A DNA stretch of 64,000 nt, taken from positions 3,100,001 through 3,164,000 of the forward strand of contig NZ_JARUBP010000001.1 of assembly GCF_029626225.1 (NCBI RefSeq), given 5' to 3'. The translations under genes were made by a program, and so were the position numbers. Below, piece after piece: positions 49,302 through 58,059 of the stretch; position 1 is the stretch's first letter; each line of letters starts with the position of its first letter. Source of the DNA: Asanoa sp. WMMD1127. Lineage in GTDB: Bacteria; Actinomycetota; Actinomycetes; Mycobacteriales; Micromonosporaceae. The notes under the pieces were generated by a model. The model ran no database searches, was not told where the DNA came from, and saw only the letters and a list, made by a program, of their open reading frames with translations.

Positions 49302-50282
49302 GCGATGAACGTTTCCAGCAGCTGCCAGCCGAGGGGGCTGGGCTCGTGCCGCGCGCGGCGGGCCTCGCGGACCGTCACCACCAGACCGGCGCGGCGGAGG
49401 TGGGCGACCTGCGCCGAGGCGGTCGAGGGGGCGACGCCCAGCGCCGCGGCCAGGTCGCCGGTGCCACAGCCCGGCCGGGTCGCGATGGTCCGCAGCACCG
49501 CGGCCCGCCGTGCGCCGATCGGGTCGGCCAGGCGCCCGCCGGGGTCGCCCGGGTTCCGCCAGAACGCGCCGGCGGTGCGGGCCGGGTAGAAGAGCATCGG
49601 CTGTTGCCGGTCGTTGAGCTGCCGATGGACGCCGTCGGTGAGGAACATGCTCGGCACGAGCACCAGCCCGCGCCCGTGCAGCGGGTAGTCGGGCTCGGGC
49701 GGGCCCGCGTACTCCAGGAAGGGGTGGTGCCAGCGCACCAGGTCGGGGTTCAGCGTCGCCAGCATCGTCTCGACACCGTGCCGGGCGGCCAGCCGCGCCC
49801 GATGCGCCACGTCGGCCGCGAGCTGCGCGTGCAACCGTGGCCAGTCCTCGGCCAGCAGGGCCCGGTGCAGGGCCGCGAACGACGTAGCGAGCGTGCGCCG
49901 TCCGCGGTCCGGATGCGCCACCAGGTCGTCGACCACCCGCACGCGGGTACGCAGGACGGCGCCGAACGCGACCGTGTCGGCCACCACCGGCGCTCCCGGA
50001 TCGTCGAGCGCGGCCGCGAGCTCCTCGGCGAAGGTGCGCGCGACGCGGGGCGGCTCAGGCGTCAGGAAATCGGGCATGTGGCGCGGATGAGCCCCGCACA
50101 GCGCGAGCGCGGGAGCGGCGGCCGCGGGCAGGACCCGCCGTGCCGCGTGCCGCCACGCGGCCAGCCCCGGGCGGTGCCTGCCGCAGTCCCAGACCGCGGG
50201 CGGCCTTCAACGTCTCCTGGAACGGCAGGACGGCGAACCGGATCCGGCCCAGATCCGGCCCGGAGAGCACGAGGCGCGGCAT
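49298..50282 (-). pseudogene. DUF5937/ArsR-like regulator, frameshifted
   Basis: Two reading frames together spell one protein. Frame one starts at ATG 50282 (MPRLVLSGPDLGRIRFAVLP...KAARGL). At the GGG run at 50188-50190 a single extra base breaks it; skipping one G gives DCGRHRPGLAAWRH... running through MPDFLTPEPP (ATG 50077) to the stop at 49298. The intact protein would be about 327 residues with a C-terminal winged helix (TGDLAAALGVAPSTASAQ). The 49298-50077 part (259 residues) could still be made alone. True mutation and sequencing error cannot be told apart here. Confidence 0.75.
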
Positions 50283-50288
50283 CGCGCC

Positions 50289-50294
50289 ACGATA
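50289..50294 (-). promoter_or_regulatory. leaderless-type -10 box (TATCGT) for the frameshifted regulator
   Basis: On the minus strand TATCGT ends six bases before ATG 50282, in the 13-bp gap after the MFS gene. It supports 50282 as the original start. Confidence 0.45.
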
Positions 50295-50295
50295 G

Positions 50296-51543
50296 CTAGC
50301 CCACGTTGGCCGGTGCGGTGGCGTCGCGTTGGGCGGGTATGCGGGCCGGCGCGCGCAGGCGGCGGACCTCCGGGGCGAGCAGGGCGCCGGCGGTGGCCAG
50401 CACGACCAGGGCGGCGCAGCCCAGGAGGGCGGCGGGCGTGCCGGTCGCACCGGCGATCGGGCCGGCGACCAGCAGGCCGAGCGGCGCGAACGAGAGCGAC
50501 CCGAGCAGGTCCCACGAGCTGACCCGGGACAGCGCCTCGGCCGGCACCTCGCGCTGCAGCGTGGTCGACCAGAGCACCCCGAACACGTCGCCCGCGACGC
50601 CCGCGAGGAAGGCCGCCGTGACCACCACGAGCAGCGGTGCCGCGACCGCGAGGAGCACCATCGGCAGCGCCGCGGTCGCGGTCACCAGGGCGGCCACCAG
50701 GATCGGCCGGCGCGGGTGGACGCGGACCGCGATGCCGACGCCAAGAAAGGTGCCGGCCGCCTGGGCCGCCGTGATGGCCGACCAGGCGGGCGCGCCGCCG
50801 AGCCGGTCCACGGACAGGAGCGGACCGAAGACGCCGACGTACGCGTTGATCGCCGCGACCACGAACGCGTACTGCCCGACCACCGCCCACAGCCACTGCC
50901 GCGACGCGAACTCCCGCCAGCCGCGGCGCAGCTCCGACCAGACCGAGGCGGGCACCCGGGCGACCGCCGGCACCCGCGGCATCACGGCGATCAGCAATGC
51001 CGAGGCGAAGAACGACGCCGCGTTGAGCGCGACCGCCCAGCCGGCGCCGACCAGCGCCACCGTGGTGCCCGCCAGCGCCAGGCCCAGGATCAGGCCGAGG
51101 TTGAAACCGATCCGGAGGAGGCCGTTGGCGGACTGCCGGCGCTCCGGCGGCACCAGGTCCGGCAAGATCCCGTCGTACGCCGGGAGGAAGACGGCGCTCG
51201 CGACCCCGGCCAGCGCCGCGAAGACGCCGACGGCCACGAGCGGCGCGTGGCCGGTCAGGAACATCAGCGTCAGGCCGGTCCAGGCGACGCCCGCGAACAG
51301 CTCCGCGGCGAGCAGCACCCGGCGCCGGGGGAACCGGTCGCCGATGACGCCGCCGGCCAGGATCAGCACCAGCTGGGGGAGGGCCTGGCAGGCCAGCACG
51401 ACCGAGAGCGTGACCGGCGACGAGCCGGGCAGCGCCAGCACCGCGAAGGCCAGCGCCACCCGGCCGAAGCCGGTGCCCAGCACCGAGATCGTGCGGGCGG
51501 TGAACAGGAGGGCGAACGGCCGGTCGGCCAGCAGGGCACGCAT
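50296..51543 (-). CDS. MFS transporter
   Basis: A 415-residue major facilitator with about twelve helices, of the enterobactin-exporter-like/MFS_3 group (GDRFPRRRVLLAAEL between helices 2 and 3). Probably a drug or metabolite exporter. It precedes the frameshifted regulator by 13 bp. The ATG at 51543 is nine bases after a TAGAGT box. The RibD-C gene upstream ends 12 bp away. Confidence 0.88.
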   Translation of the reverse strand: MRALLADRPFALLFTARTISVLGTGFGRVALAFAVLALPGSSPVTLSVVLACQALPQLVLILAGGVIGDRFPRRRVLLAAELFAGVAWTGLTLMFLTGHAPLVAVGVFAALAGVASAVFLPAYDGILPDLVPPERRQSANGLLRIGFNLGLILGLALAGTTVALVGAGWAVALNAASFFASALLIAVMPRVPAVARVPASVWSELRRGWREFASRQWLWAVVGQYAFVVAAINAYVGVFGPLLSVDRLGGAPAWSAITAAQAAGTFLGVGIAVRVHPRRPILVAALVTATAALPMVLLAVAAPLLVVVTAAFLAGVAGDVFGVLWSTTLQREVPAEALSRVSSWDLLGSLSFAPLGLLVAGPIAGATGTPAALLGCAALVVLATAGALLAPEVRRLRAPARIPAQRDATAPANVG

Positions 51544-51555
51544 CGGCCCCGGACT

Positions 51556-52095
51556 CTAGCCAACCGCGTACCGGTGGTGGGTGACGCCGGACCGGAACAC
51601 GTCGCATTTCTCCAGCGTCAACTGGACCCGCGGCCCCTCGTCCTCGAACAGCCGCTGGCCGCCGCCGACCACCAGCGGGTGGACGAACAGGCTGAGTCGG
51701 TCGACCAGTCCGGCGCGGAGCAGCAGCCGGACCACCGAGATGCTGCCGACCACCGAGATCGGGCCGCCCGGCGCGGCTTTCAGCTCCGCGACCCGCTCCG
51801 CCACGTCACCCGCCGGCAGCAGGCGCGAGTTGCGCCAGGCGAGCGATGACAGCGAGCGGGACACCACGAGCTTCTCGGGTTGGTTCATCCGCGCGCCGAG
51901 CGGGTCGTCGTCGGTCAGGTGCGCGAACGCCCCGGCGAAGGTCTCGTAGGTGACCCGGCCCAGCAGCATCGTGTCGGCCGGCTCGGACCACATCGCGGTC
52001 ATCATCTCCTCGTCGACGTACGACATGTGCCATTTCTCCGGCGCCTCGACGACACCGTCCAGCGAGACGAACTGACCCACCGTGATCGTGCGCAT
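51556..52095 (-). CDS. dihydrofolate reductase-like (RibD C-terminal) protein
   Basis: A 179-residue DHFR-fold reductase of the RibD-C group: starts RTITVGQFVSLDGVVEAP, has MLLGRVTYE and the NADPH-site SVVGSISVVRLLL. It is often found with YCII/DGPF proteins and ECF sigma factors; here it is divergent from such a pair. The substrate is unknown. GGGAG is the ribosome site. Confidence 0.9.
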   Translation of the reverse strand: MRTITVGQFVSLDGVVEAPEKWHMSYVDEEMMTAMWSEPADTMLLGRVTYETFAGAFAHLTDDDPLGARMNQPEKLVVSRSLSSLAWRNSRLLPAGDVAERVAELKAAPGGPISVVGSISVVRLLLRAGLVDRLSLFVHPLVVGGGQRLFEDEGPRVQLTLEKCDVFRSGVTHHRYAVG

Positions 52096-52183
52096 TGGTT
52101 GCTCCCGACAACTCCAGGGGGCGGCGAGTTCCGCCCGACACCTGTTCCGCGATCGGCGGCGGCGGTTTTCGACACGGACCCGC

Positions 52184-52189
52184 TAGATT
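52184..52189 (+). promoter_or_regulatory. leaderless-type -10 box (TAGATT) for DGPF/sigma operon
   Basis: TAGATT ends six bases before the GTG at 52196. No ECF42-like TGTCGA-N17-CGA element was found on the plus strand here, unlike the first module. Confidence 0.5.
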
Positions 52190-52195
52190 TCTCGG

Positions 52196-52522
52196 GTGCG
52201 CTTTCTGATGACCCTCAACGCCCCCGTGCGCCCGCCCGACCAGCAGCTCTACGCCGAGATGGGCCGGTTCGTCGACGAGCTCGCCCAGGCCGGCGTGCTG
52301 GTCGCCACCGGCGGGCTGGCGATGGACGGCACCCACGTCTCGGCCCGGGACGGCAAGGTGACCGTGGTCGACGGCCCCTACCCCGAGACCAAGGAGACGA
52401 TCATCAGCTTCGCCCTGGTCGACGTGGCCAGCAAGGACGAGGCGATCGAGCTCAGCCGCCGGTTCTTCGGGATCACCGGCGACGGCGAGGGCGACCTGCG
52501 CCAGGTGTTCGGTCCGGAGTAA
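52196..52522 (+). CDS. YCII-related DGPF-family protein (DGPY variant)
   Basis: A 108-residue YCII-family protein starting MRFLMTLNAPVRPP, with the motif as DGPY (VVDGPYPETKE) in place of DGPF. It is shorter than its paralogue at 27.1 kb. It forms an operon with the following sigma gene through a TAATG overlap. Probable partner of that sigma factor. Confidence 0.88.
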   Translation: MRFLMTLNAPVRPPDQQLYAEMGRFVDELAQAGVLVATGGLAMDGTHVSARDGKVTVVDGPYPETKETIISFALVDVASKDEAIELSRRFFGITGDGEGDLRQVFGPE

Positions 52523-53760
52523 TGGACCCGCGGTCCACCGTCGAGGCGGTCTGGAAGCAGGAGTCGGCGCGAATCGTGGCGGCCCTGCACCGGCTGGTCC
52601 GCGACGTCGGGCTGGCCGAGGACCTGGCCCAGGACGCGTTGCTCGCCGCGCTGGAGGAGTGGCCGGTCAAGGGTGTGCCGGCCAACCCGGGCGGTTGGCT
52701 GATGCTGACCGCCAAGCACCGGGCGATCGACCGGCTGCGGCGCGACGACCGGCTCCGCGCCAACCTGGCCGAGCTGGGCCGGGCCGCGCAGCGGGAGACC
52801 GGCCCCGACGAGTTCGCGGCGGTGCTCGACGACGGCGCGGGCATCGACGACGACGTGCTCCGCCTGATCTTCATCGCCTGCCACCCGGTGCTGTCCCGCG
52901 AGTCGAGCGTGGCGCTCACCCTCCGGATGATCGGCGGCCTGACGACGGGTGAGATCGCGCGCGCGTTCCTGGTGCCCGAGCCGACGATCGGGCAGCGGAT
53001 CTCCCGGGCCAAGCGGACCATCGGCGACCGGAAGATCCCCTTCGAGGTGCCGCCGCCGGCCGATCGGGCGGAGCGCCTCGCCGCGGTCCTCGAAACCATT
53101 TACCTGATCTTCAACGAGGGGTACGCCGCGACGGCGGGCGACGACTGGATGCGCCCGGCCCTGGCGCACGAGGCCGTCCGGCTCGGCCGGATGCTGGCCG
53201 GCCTGGCGCCGACGGAGCCCGAAGCGCACGGCCTGGTCGCGCTGATGGAGCTGCACGCGTCCCGGATGGCGGCCCGGCTGGGCCCGGACGGCCAACCCGT
53301 CCCGCTGCTCGAGCAGGATCGCGGGGCCTGGGACCAGGAGCTGATCCGCAGCGGGTTCGCGGCCCTGCTGCGGGCGCAGGAGGCCGGCGGACCACCCGGC
53401 CCGTACGTGCTGCAGGCCGCGATCGCGGCGAACCACGCGCGGGCGGCGGAAGCCGGCGACACCGACTGGGTCGGCATCGCCGGGCTCTACGAGCTGCTCG
53501 TGCGGCGCACGCCGACCCCGGTGGTCGAGCTGAACCGGGCCGTGGCGGTGGCCATGGCGTACGGCCCCGAGCGCGGGCTCGCGATCGTCGACGGGCTGGC
53601 CGACTCGCTGCGCGACTATCACCTGCTGCCGGCCGTCCGCGGTGACCTTCTGCGCCGGCTGGGCCGCGAGGCGGAGGCCCGGGCCGAGTTCGCCCGCGCG
53701 GCGGAGCTGGCGCGCAACGCCGCGGAGCGGGACGTGCTGCTGGCGCGCGCCGCGATGTAG
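52522..53760 (+). CDS. ECF42-like RNA polymerase sigma factor with C-terminal TPR-type extension
   Basis: A 412-residue sigma factor of the same architecture as the one at 25.9 kb: region 2 (AEDLAQDALLAALEEWP), region 4 (LTTGEIARAFLVPEPTIGQRI) and a long helical extension (IYLIFNEGYAATAGDDWMRP, later LPAVRGDLLRRLGR). The two proteins are clear paralogues. Its ATG overlaps the DGPY gene stop, so the pair is translationally coupled. No anti-sigma gene is near, as expected for ECF42. Confidence 0.9.
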   Translation: MDPRSTVEAVWKQESARIVAALHRLVRDVGLAEDLAQDALLAALEEWPVKGVPANPGGWLMLTAKHRAIDRLRRDDRLRANLAELGRAAQRETGPDEFAAVLDDGAGIDDDVLRLIFIACHPVLSRESSVALTLRMIGGLTTGEIARAFLVPEPTIGQRISRAKRTIGDRKIPFEVPPPADRAERLAAVLETIYLIFNEGYAATAGDDWMRPALAHEAVRLGRMLAGLAPTEPEAHGLVALMELHASRMAARLGPDGQPVPLLEQDRGAWDQELIRSGFAALLRAQEAGGPPGPYVLQAAIAANHARAAEAGDTDWVGIAGLYELLVRRTPTPVVELNRAVAVAMAYGPERGLAIVDGLADSLRDYHLLPAVRGDLLRRLGREAEARAEFARAAELARNAAERDVLLARAAM

Positions 53761-53827
53761 CCGGAGTTTCCCATCAATCTATCTATACGTATCGACATGT
53801 TGGCGGGGATCGGGTCGACTGACTTCC

Positions 53828-55060
53828 GTGAGCGGACATGACCACACCCACACCCACAGCCATGACCACGGCCACGGCCTCAGCCGGCGCGGCCTGCTCG
53901 CCGGCGCCGGCGCCGGCGGCCTCCTCCTGCTGACCGCGACGCCGGGCACCGCGCAGGCGGCCCGCGTCCAGGTCGCGCCCGGCCTCGCCGCCGGCGCGGA
54001 CCGCGCGTCCCGGATCACCACGGGCACGACCCTGGTGCACGGCGACATGCACAACCACACGCTGATGTCCGACGGCGACGGCAACCCCGACCTCGTCTTC
54101 GGCTCGATGCGCGACGCCGGCCTCGACGTCGCCGCCCTCACCGACCACACCACGCTCTTCGCGATCGAAGGGCTCAGCCGGTCGGAGTGGAACCGGGCCG
54201 GGGCGCTCGCCGACGCCGCCAACACCCCGGGCGCCTACACCGCCATCCGCGGCTTCGAGTGGAGCCACCCGCTGCTGGGCCACGCCAACGTCTGGTTCAG
54301 CAACAACTACGTCGACCTGGGCGGCGCCAGCAACATGGGCCGCTTCTTCTCGTGGCTGACCGGGTCCGGCGGCGTCGCCGGCTTCAACCACCCGGGCCGC
54401 GAGATCCTGCGGTTCGACAACTTCAGCTTCAACAGCGGCGCCCGCGAGCAGATGGTCAGCATGGAGATCTTCAACCGGGGCGACGACTACCTGTTCGACG
54501 GGTGGTCCGATACCGGTTCGTCGCCGCTGGTCGCCTGCCTCAACGCCGGCTGGCGCACGGGTCTCATCGGCGTGACCGACGAGCACGGGACCAACTGGGG
54601 CTTCCAGGAAGGGCTGGGCCGGGCCGGCCTCTGGGTCACCGGCAACACCCGCAACGAGGTGCTGGCGGCCATGCGGGCCCGCCGGTTCTTCGCCACGCGG
54701 GTGAGCGGCTTCCGCCTCGACGCCACCGCCGGCGGTGTCCGGATGGGCGGCGTGCTCGGCATCACCTCGGGCGCGGTGCAGTTCCAGGTCGACCTCGACC
54801 GGGGCGCCGAGTGGGTCGGCAAGCCGCTGCACATCCAGGTGCTGCGGCCCGACAGCCGGGCGCCGCGGGTGGTCGACGTGATCGAGACGACCGCCGGCGC
54901 GGTCGCCACGTTCACCGTGCCGCTCAACGTGGCCGACGGCAACTGGGTGGTGCTGCGGGTCTCGGACCCGACCCAGCCCAACCCGTCACCGGGCCCGGCC
55001 AACCACCCCTGCAACGACTTCGGCGTCGCGTACTCCAGCCCGTGGTGGCTGCAGCCCTGA
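53828..55060 (+). CDS. Tat-exported PHP-domain metallohydrolase (CehA/McbA-like)
   Basis: A 410-residue secreted metallo-phosphoesterase-fold protein. The N-terminus carries a histidine-rich stretch (seven His between residues 4 and 16), then a twin-arginine signal (LSRRGLLAG, 18-25) and a hydrophobic segment. The PHP domain follows with metal ligands in MHNHTLMSDGDG (about 74-85), LTDHT and FNHPGRE. A C-terminal beta domain (about 310-410) resembles the CehA/McbA carbamate hydrolase group. The substrate is unknown. The GTG start has only a weak ribosome site. A hairpin terminator follows. Confidence 0.88.
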   Translation: MSGHDHTHTHSHDHGHGLSRRGLLAGAGAGGLLLLTATPGTAQAARVQVAPGLAAGADRASRITTGTTLVHGDMHNHTLMSDGDGNPDLVFGSMRDAGLDVAALTDHTTLFAIEGLSRSEWNRAGALADAANTPGAYTAIRGFEWSHPLLGHANVWFSNNYVDLGGASNMGRFFSWLTGSGGVAGFNHPGREILRFDNFSFNSGAREQMVSMEIFNRGDDYLFDGWSDTGSSPLVACLNAGWRTGLIGVTDEHGTNWGFQEGLGRAGLWVTGNTRNEVLAAMRARRFFATRVSGFRLDATAGGVRMGGVLGITSGAVQFQVDLDRGAEWVGKPLHIQVLRPDSRAPRVVDVIETTAGAVATFTVPLNVADGNWVVLRVSDPTQPNPSPGPANHPCNDFGVAYSSPWWLQP

Positions 55061-55077
55061 CCATCGCACCACAGTGG

Positions 55078-55105
55078 AGCGTCCGCCGGGTCCCCGGCGG
55101 ACGCT
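55078..55105 (+). terminator. hairpin terminator of PHP gene
   Basis: 13-bp complementary arms (55078-55090 with 55093-55105) and minimal loop, 18 bases after the stop codon. The rest of the 241-bp gap up to 55301 shows no further gene. Confidence 0.8.
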
Positions 55106-55301
55106 TCCGTCTGCACCGATCTCCAGCGGGCTGGTCGACGACACCAAGGTCACGCCGGCCGTGATCTTCGGCGGTCTGGCCGCCACGTTGGCGCAACAGG
55201 GTCGACCGGCTGAACGCCTGGCGAACCGGCGGGTGGTGCAACGTTGCCGGCACGGATACCGTGAAGGTGCCGAAACAGCGGGCCGACCCGGAGGTATCCC
55301 C

Positions 55302-55628
55302 GTGGGTACGGTGCTCGTCACGGAGCGCGACAATCTAGGTGTCGTCGTCATCGAGGTGCGCGGCGACGTGGGCTCCACCGCCGCAGCCGAGCTGCGGGCG
55401 GCACTAGTGCGTGCGATCCGCCACACCGGTCCGGTGCGGCTCGTCATCGATCTGCGCGATGCCGGCCACATCGAGCCGGAGGGCATCGGCGCGGTGGTCG
55501 CCAGCGCCGACGTGGCCAGCGACAGCGGGGTCGCGATGACCGTCCGCGACGCCGCGCCCGAGGTGGCCGAGGAACTCCTGGTCGCGGGCCTGCCCCGCGC
55601 TCAGGTGACCACCGCCGCACCGGTCTGA
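55302..55628 (+). CDS. STAS domain (anti-sigma factor antagonist-like) protein
   Basis: A 108-residue single STAS domain: strand VVVIEVRGDVGSTAAAELRAAL, then LVIDLRDAGHIEPEGIGAVV where SpoIIAA-type proteins carry the phosphorylatable Ser/Thr. Here that region reads AGHIEPEG, so the usual serine is replaced and phospho-switching is doubtful. GGAGG seven bases before GTG 55302 fixes the start; longer frames are not supported. No anti-sigma kinase gene is adjacent. Confidence 0.85.
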   Translation: MGTVLVTERDNLGVVVIEVRGDVGSTAAAELRAALVRAIRHTGPVRLVIDLRDAGHIEPEGIGAVVASADVASDSGVAMTVRDAAPEVAEELLVAGLPRAQVTTAAPV

Positions 55629-55666
55629 GGCCGCATATCGCCCCTGGAGCGGGGTAGGACTGATGT

Positions 55667-57154
55667 ATGCGGACGGTGCTGGAGCGCGAGCGGAAATACG
55701 AGAGCCCGGCCGACTTCCGGCTGCCGGACCTGGTCGGTGACGGCGTCGCGGCGGTGGACGAGCCGACCGTGACCACCCTCGATGCGACCTACTACGACAC
55801 GCCCGAGCTGCGGCTGGTGCGGGCCGCCCTGGCCCTGCGGCGCCGCACGGGTGGGGCCGACGCCGGCTGGCACCTCAAGGTCGGCGCCGCGGGCGGGGCC
55901 CGCACCGAGCACCAGCGCGCCCTCACCTCCGGCACGACTCCGCCCCGCGACCTGATGCAGCTCGTCAAGGCCGCGGCCCGGGGCGCCCCGGTGGAGCCGG
56001 TGGCGCGCATCGAGACCCGCCGCCGCGAGTGGCGGCTGCTCGGCGGTGACGGTGCCGTGCTGGCCACGCTGGCCGACGACACCGTGGTCGGGCACGACCT
56101 GGTGGAGGGCCGCCGGATCGCCTGGCACGAGGTCGAGGTCGAGCTGGTCGACGGCGACGAGAAGCTGCTCGACGGTGTCGAGCAGCGGTTGCGCGCGGCT
56201 GGGGCCAGCGCGGGCTCGCCCGCGAAGATCCGCCGAGTGCTGGACGAGCGGCTGCGCGAGCTGACCGAGATCGACGCCGGCCCCGCGACCCCGGTGCTGG
56301 CCTACGCCGCCGCGACCCGCGACGACCTGGTGGCGCACGACCCCGCCGCGCGCGACGGCGACGTCGACGGCGTGCACGACATGCGGGTCGCCGTGCGCCG
56401 GCTGCGCAGCACCTTCCGTACCTTCCGCAAGCTCTGGGACCGCGAACGCGTCGACGCCGTGCGGGCCGAGCTGAAGTGGCTGGGCGAGCAGCTCGGCGGC
56501 GTGCGCGACGCCCAGGTGATGGGGCCCCGGCTGGCCAAGGCGGTGCGCCGGGCACCCGATGAGCTGGTGCTCGGCCCGGTCGCCGCCGACCTCGCGCAGC
56601 ACTTCGCCGCCGAGGAGGCCGCCGCGCTGACCCGCCTCCGCCGGGCGCTCAGCTCCCGGCGCTACGTCGAGCTGCTGTCCATGTTGGACCAGCTGGTCGA
56701 GGTCACGCCCGCCGTGGACGTTCGGCGCCGCTGGGTCGACCGCCGGATCCACCGGGCGGTGCGACGGGCCGACGGCCTGCTCGACACGGCGCTCGAGCGG
56801 CAGGCCGAGAAGGGTGCCAGCGACGACGACCCGGCGCTGCACGAGGCGCGCAAGGCATACAAGCGCGGCCGGTACGCGGTGGAGGTGCGCAAGCTCGCGG
56901 GTGACAAGCGGGCCAAGCGGCTCGTCCGCGGCCTCAAGGGCCTCCAGGACCTGCTCGGCGACCACCAGGACTCGGTGATCACCCGGCAGGTGCTCAAGGA
57001 CCAGGGCGTGCGGGCGTACGGCCGTAGGGCCAACACGTTCACCTACGGCATGCTCTATGCCGAGCAGGTGGCCCACGGGCGGGCGCTGGTGCGCGACCTC
57101 CCCGCCGCACAGCGCGCAGCCCGCCGCCGCAAGCTCCGCAAGTGGCTCGGGTGA
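55667..57154 (+). CDS. CYTH and CHAD domain protein
   Basis: A 495-residue protein. The N-terminal CYTH (triphosphate tunnel) domain has ExExK as ERERK at 6-10 and basic pocket residues; the C-terminal CHAD domain (about 205-490) is helical, with repeated conserved histidines (DVDGVHDMRVAVRRLR, LHEARKAYKRGRYAVE). CYTH enzymes act on triphosphates, and CHAD domains bind polyphosphate, so a polyphosphate role is likely. It ends one base before the convergent methyltransferase stop. Start probably leaderless (TAGGAC 6 nt upstream). Confidence 0.92.
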   Translation: MRTVLERERKYESPADFRLPDLVGDGVAAVDEPTVTTLDATYYDTPELRLVRAALALRRRTGGADAGWHLKVGAAGGARTEHQRALTSGTTPPRDLMQLVKAAARGAPVEPVARIETRRREWRLLGGDGAVLATLADDTVVGHDLVEGRRIAWHEVEVELVDGDEKLLDGVEQRLRAAGASAGSPAKIRRVLDERLRELTEIDAGPATPVLAYAAATRDDLVAHDPAARDGDVDGVHDMRVAVRRLRSTFRTFRKLWDRERVDAVRAELKWLGEQLGGVRDAQVMGPRLAKAVRRAPDELVLGPVAADLAQHFAAEEAAALTRLRRALSSRRYVELLSMLDQLVEVTPAVDVRRRWVDRRIHRAVRRADGLLDTALERQAEKGASDDDPALHEARKAYKRGRYAVEVRKLAGDKRAKRLVRGLKGLQDLLGDHQDSVITRQVLKDQGVRAYGRRANTFTYGMLYAEQVAHGRALVRDLPAAQRAARRRKLRKWLG

Positions 57155-57155
57155 G

Positions 57156-58055
57156 TCAGACCCTGGTGGCCAGCGCCAGGAACCGGTGCGGGGCGTCGTC
57201 GTAACGGTCCAGCCGCCAGCCCGCGGCAGCGGTGCCAGCCGTCAGCGGGCCCTCGGAGAGGGGCTCGTCTGGGCGCACCGTGCGGCCGTGCCGGGTGGCC
57301 AGCGCGACCCGGCCCGACGGATGGAAGATCACCAGACGGCCGCCGGGTCGGGTGATGCGGGCCAGCTCCCGCAGGCCCTCGGTCGGGTCCGGGAGGTGGG
57401 CGACCAGCCCGGCCGCGAAGACGGCGTCGGCCGTGGCCGCGCGCAGCGGCAGGCGGCGGGCGTCGCCCAGCACGAGGGCGGCGCGGCCGGGACCCGATCG
57501 CTCAGCCGCCACCGCCAGCATCTCGGGCGTGAGGTCGACGCCGAGCACGTGCCCGGTCGGCCCGACCGCGGCGCGCAACGCGGGCAGCGCGCGGCCGGTG
57601 CCGCAGCCGACGTCGACCGCCGTCCCACCGGTCGGCAAACCGGCCTCGGCCACCGCGGCCGCGTACGCCGGGAGGTCGTCGCCGAACCGCGTGTCCCAGG
57701 TGGCCGCCCGGACGGCGAAGAAGGCGCGGCTCTCCGGCAGGTACCACCGCGTGCGGTCGGCCAGCCGGGCGTCGACGTGCCGGATCACCGGCCACTCCGG
57801 GTCGTGCAGGTCGATCACCACGTCGGCCTGCTGCTCCGCGCTGTCGGCCGAGCGCCTCCCCACCCGCAGCCAGACCAGCACGTCCGGGCGGGTCGCGCGC
57901 CAGTGCGGGCCGGCGGTCACCCGCGGGCCGACCGCCGCCGTCAGCCGGTCGGTCACCGCGGCGTTGTGCGCGTCGGCGCCGTCGACCACCACGGTGGCCG
58001 GAGCCGGCGGCAGCACCCCGACCAGATTGCCGATCATCTCGTCCCACCGGGTCAC
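57156..58055 (-). CDS. methyltransferase with degenerate nucleoside-kinase-like N-terminus
   Basis: A 299-residue protein. The C-terminal half is a class I SAM methyltransferase (motif I VDVGCGTGR about 147, then LGVDLTPEML and FAAGLVAHLPDPTEGL). Residues 1-135 resemble actinobacterial uridine-kinase-like proteins (MIGNLVGVLPPAPATVVVDG, later ADVVIDLHDPEWPV), but the P-loop is lost: DGADAHNA stands where GKT/S would be. So the N-terminus is probably a relic or binding domain. GTG 58055 is four bases after the MFS stop; third gene of an ArsR-MFS-methyltransferase operon. Confidence 0.8.
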   Translation of the reverse strand: MTRWDEMIGNLVGVLPPAPATVVVDGADAHNAAVTDRLTAAVGPRVTAGPHWRATRPDVLVWLRVGRRSADSAEQQADVVIDLHDPEWPVIRHVDARLADRTRWYLPESRAFFAVRAATWDTRFGDDLPAYAAAVAEAGLPTGGTAVDVGCGTGRALPALRAAVGPTGHVLGVDLTPEMLAVAAERSGPGRAALVLGDARRLPLRAATADAVFAAGLVAHLPDPTEGLRELARITRPGGRLVIFHPSGRVALATRHGRTVRPDEPLSEGPLTAGTAAAGWRLDRYDDAPHRFLALATRV

Positions 58056-58059
58056 CGCC

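Noticed and set aside
52142-52180. ECF42-type promoter upstream of the second DGPF gene
   Set aside because: The only TGTCGA here is on the minus strand, and no CGA/TC lies at 16-18 nt spacing; the plus strand has no match.
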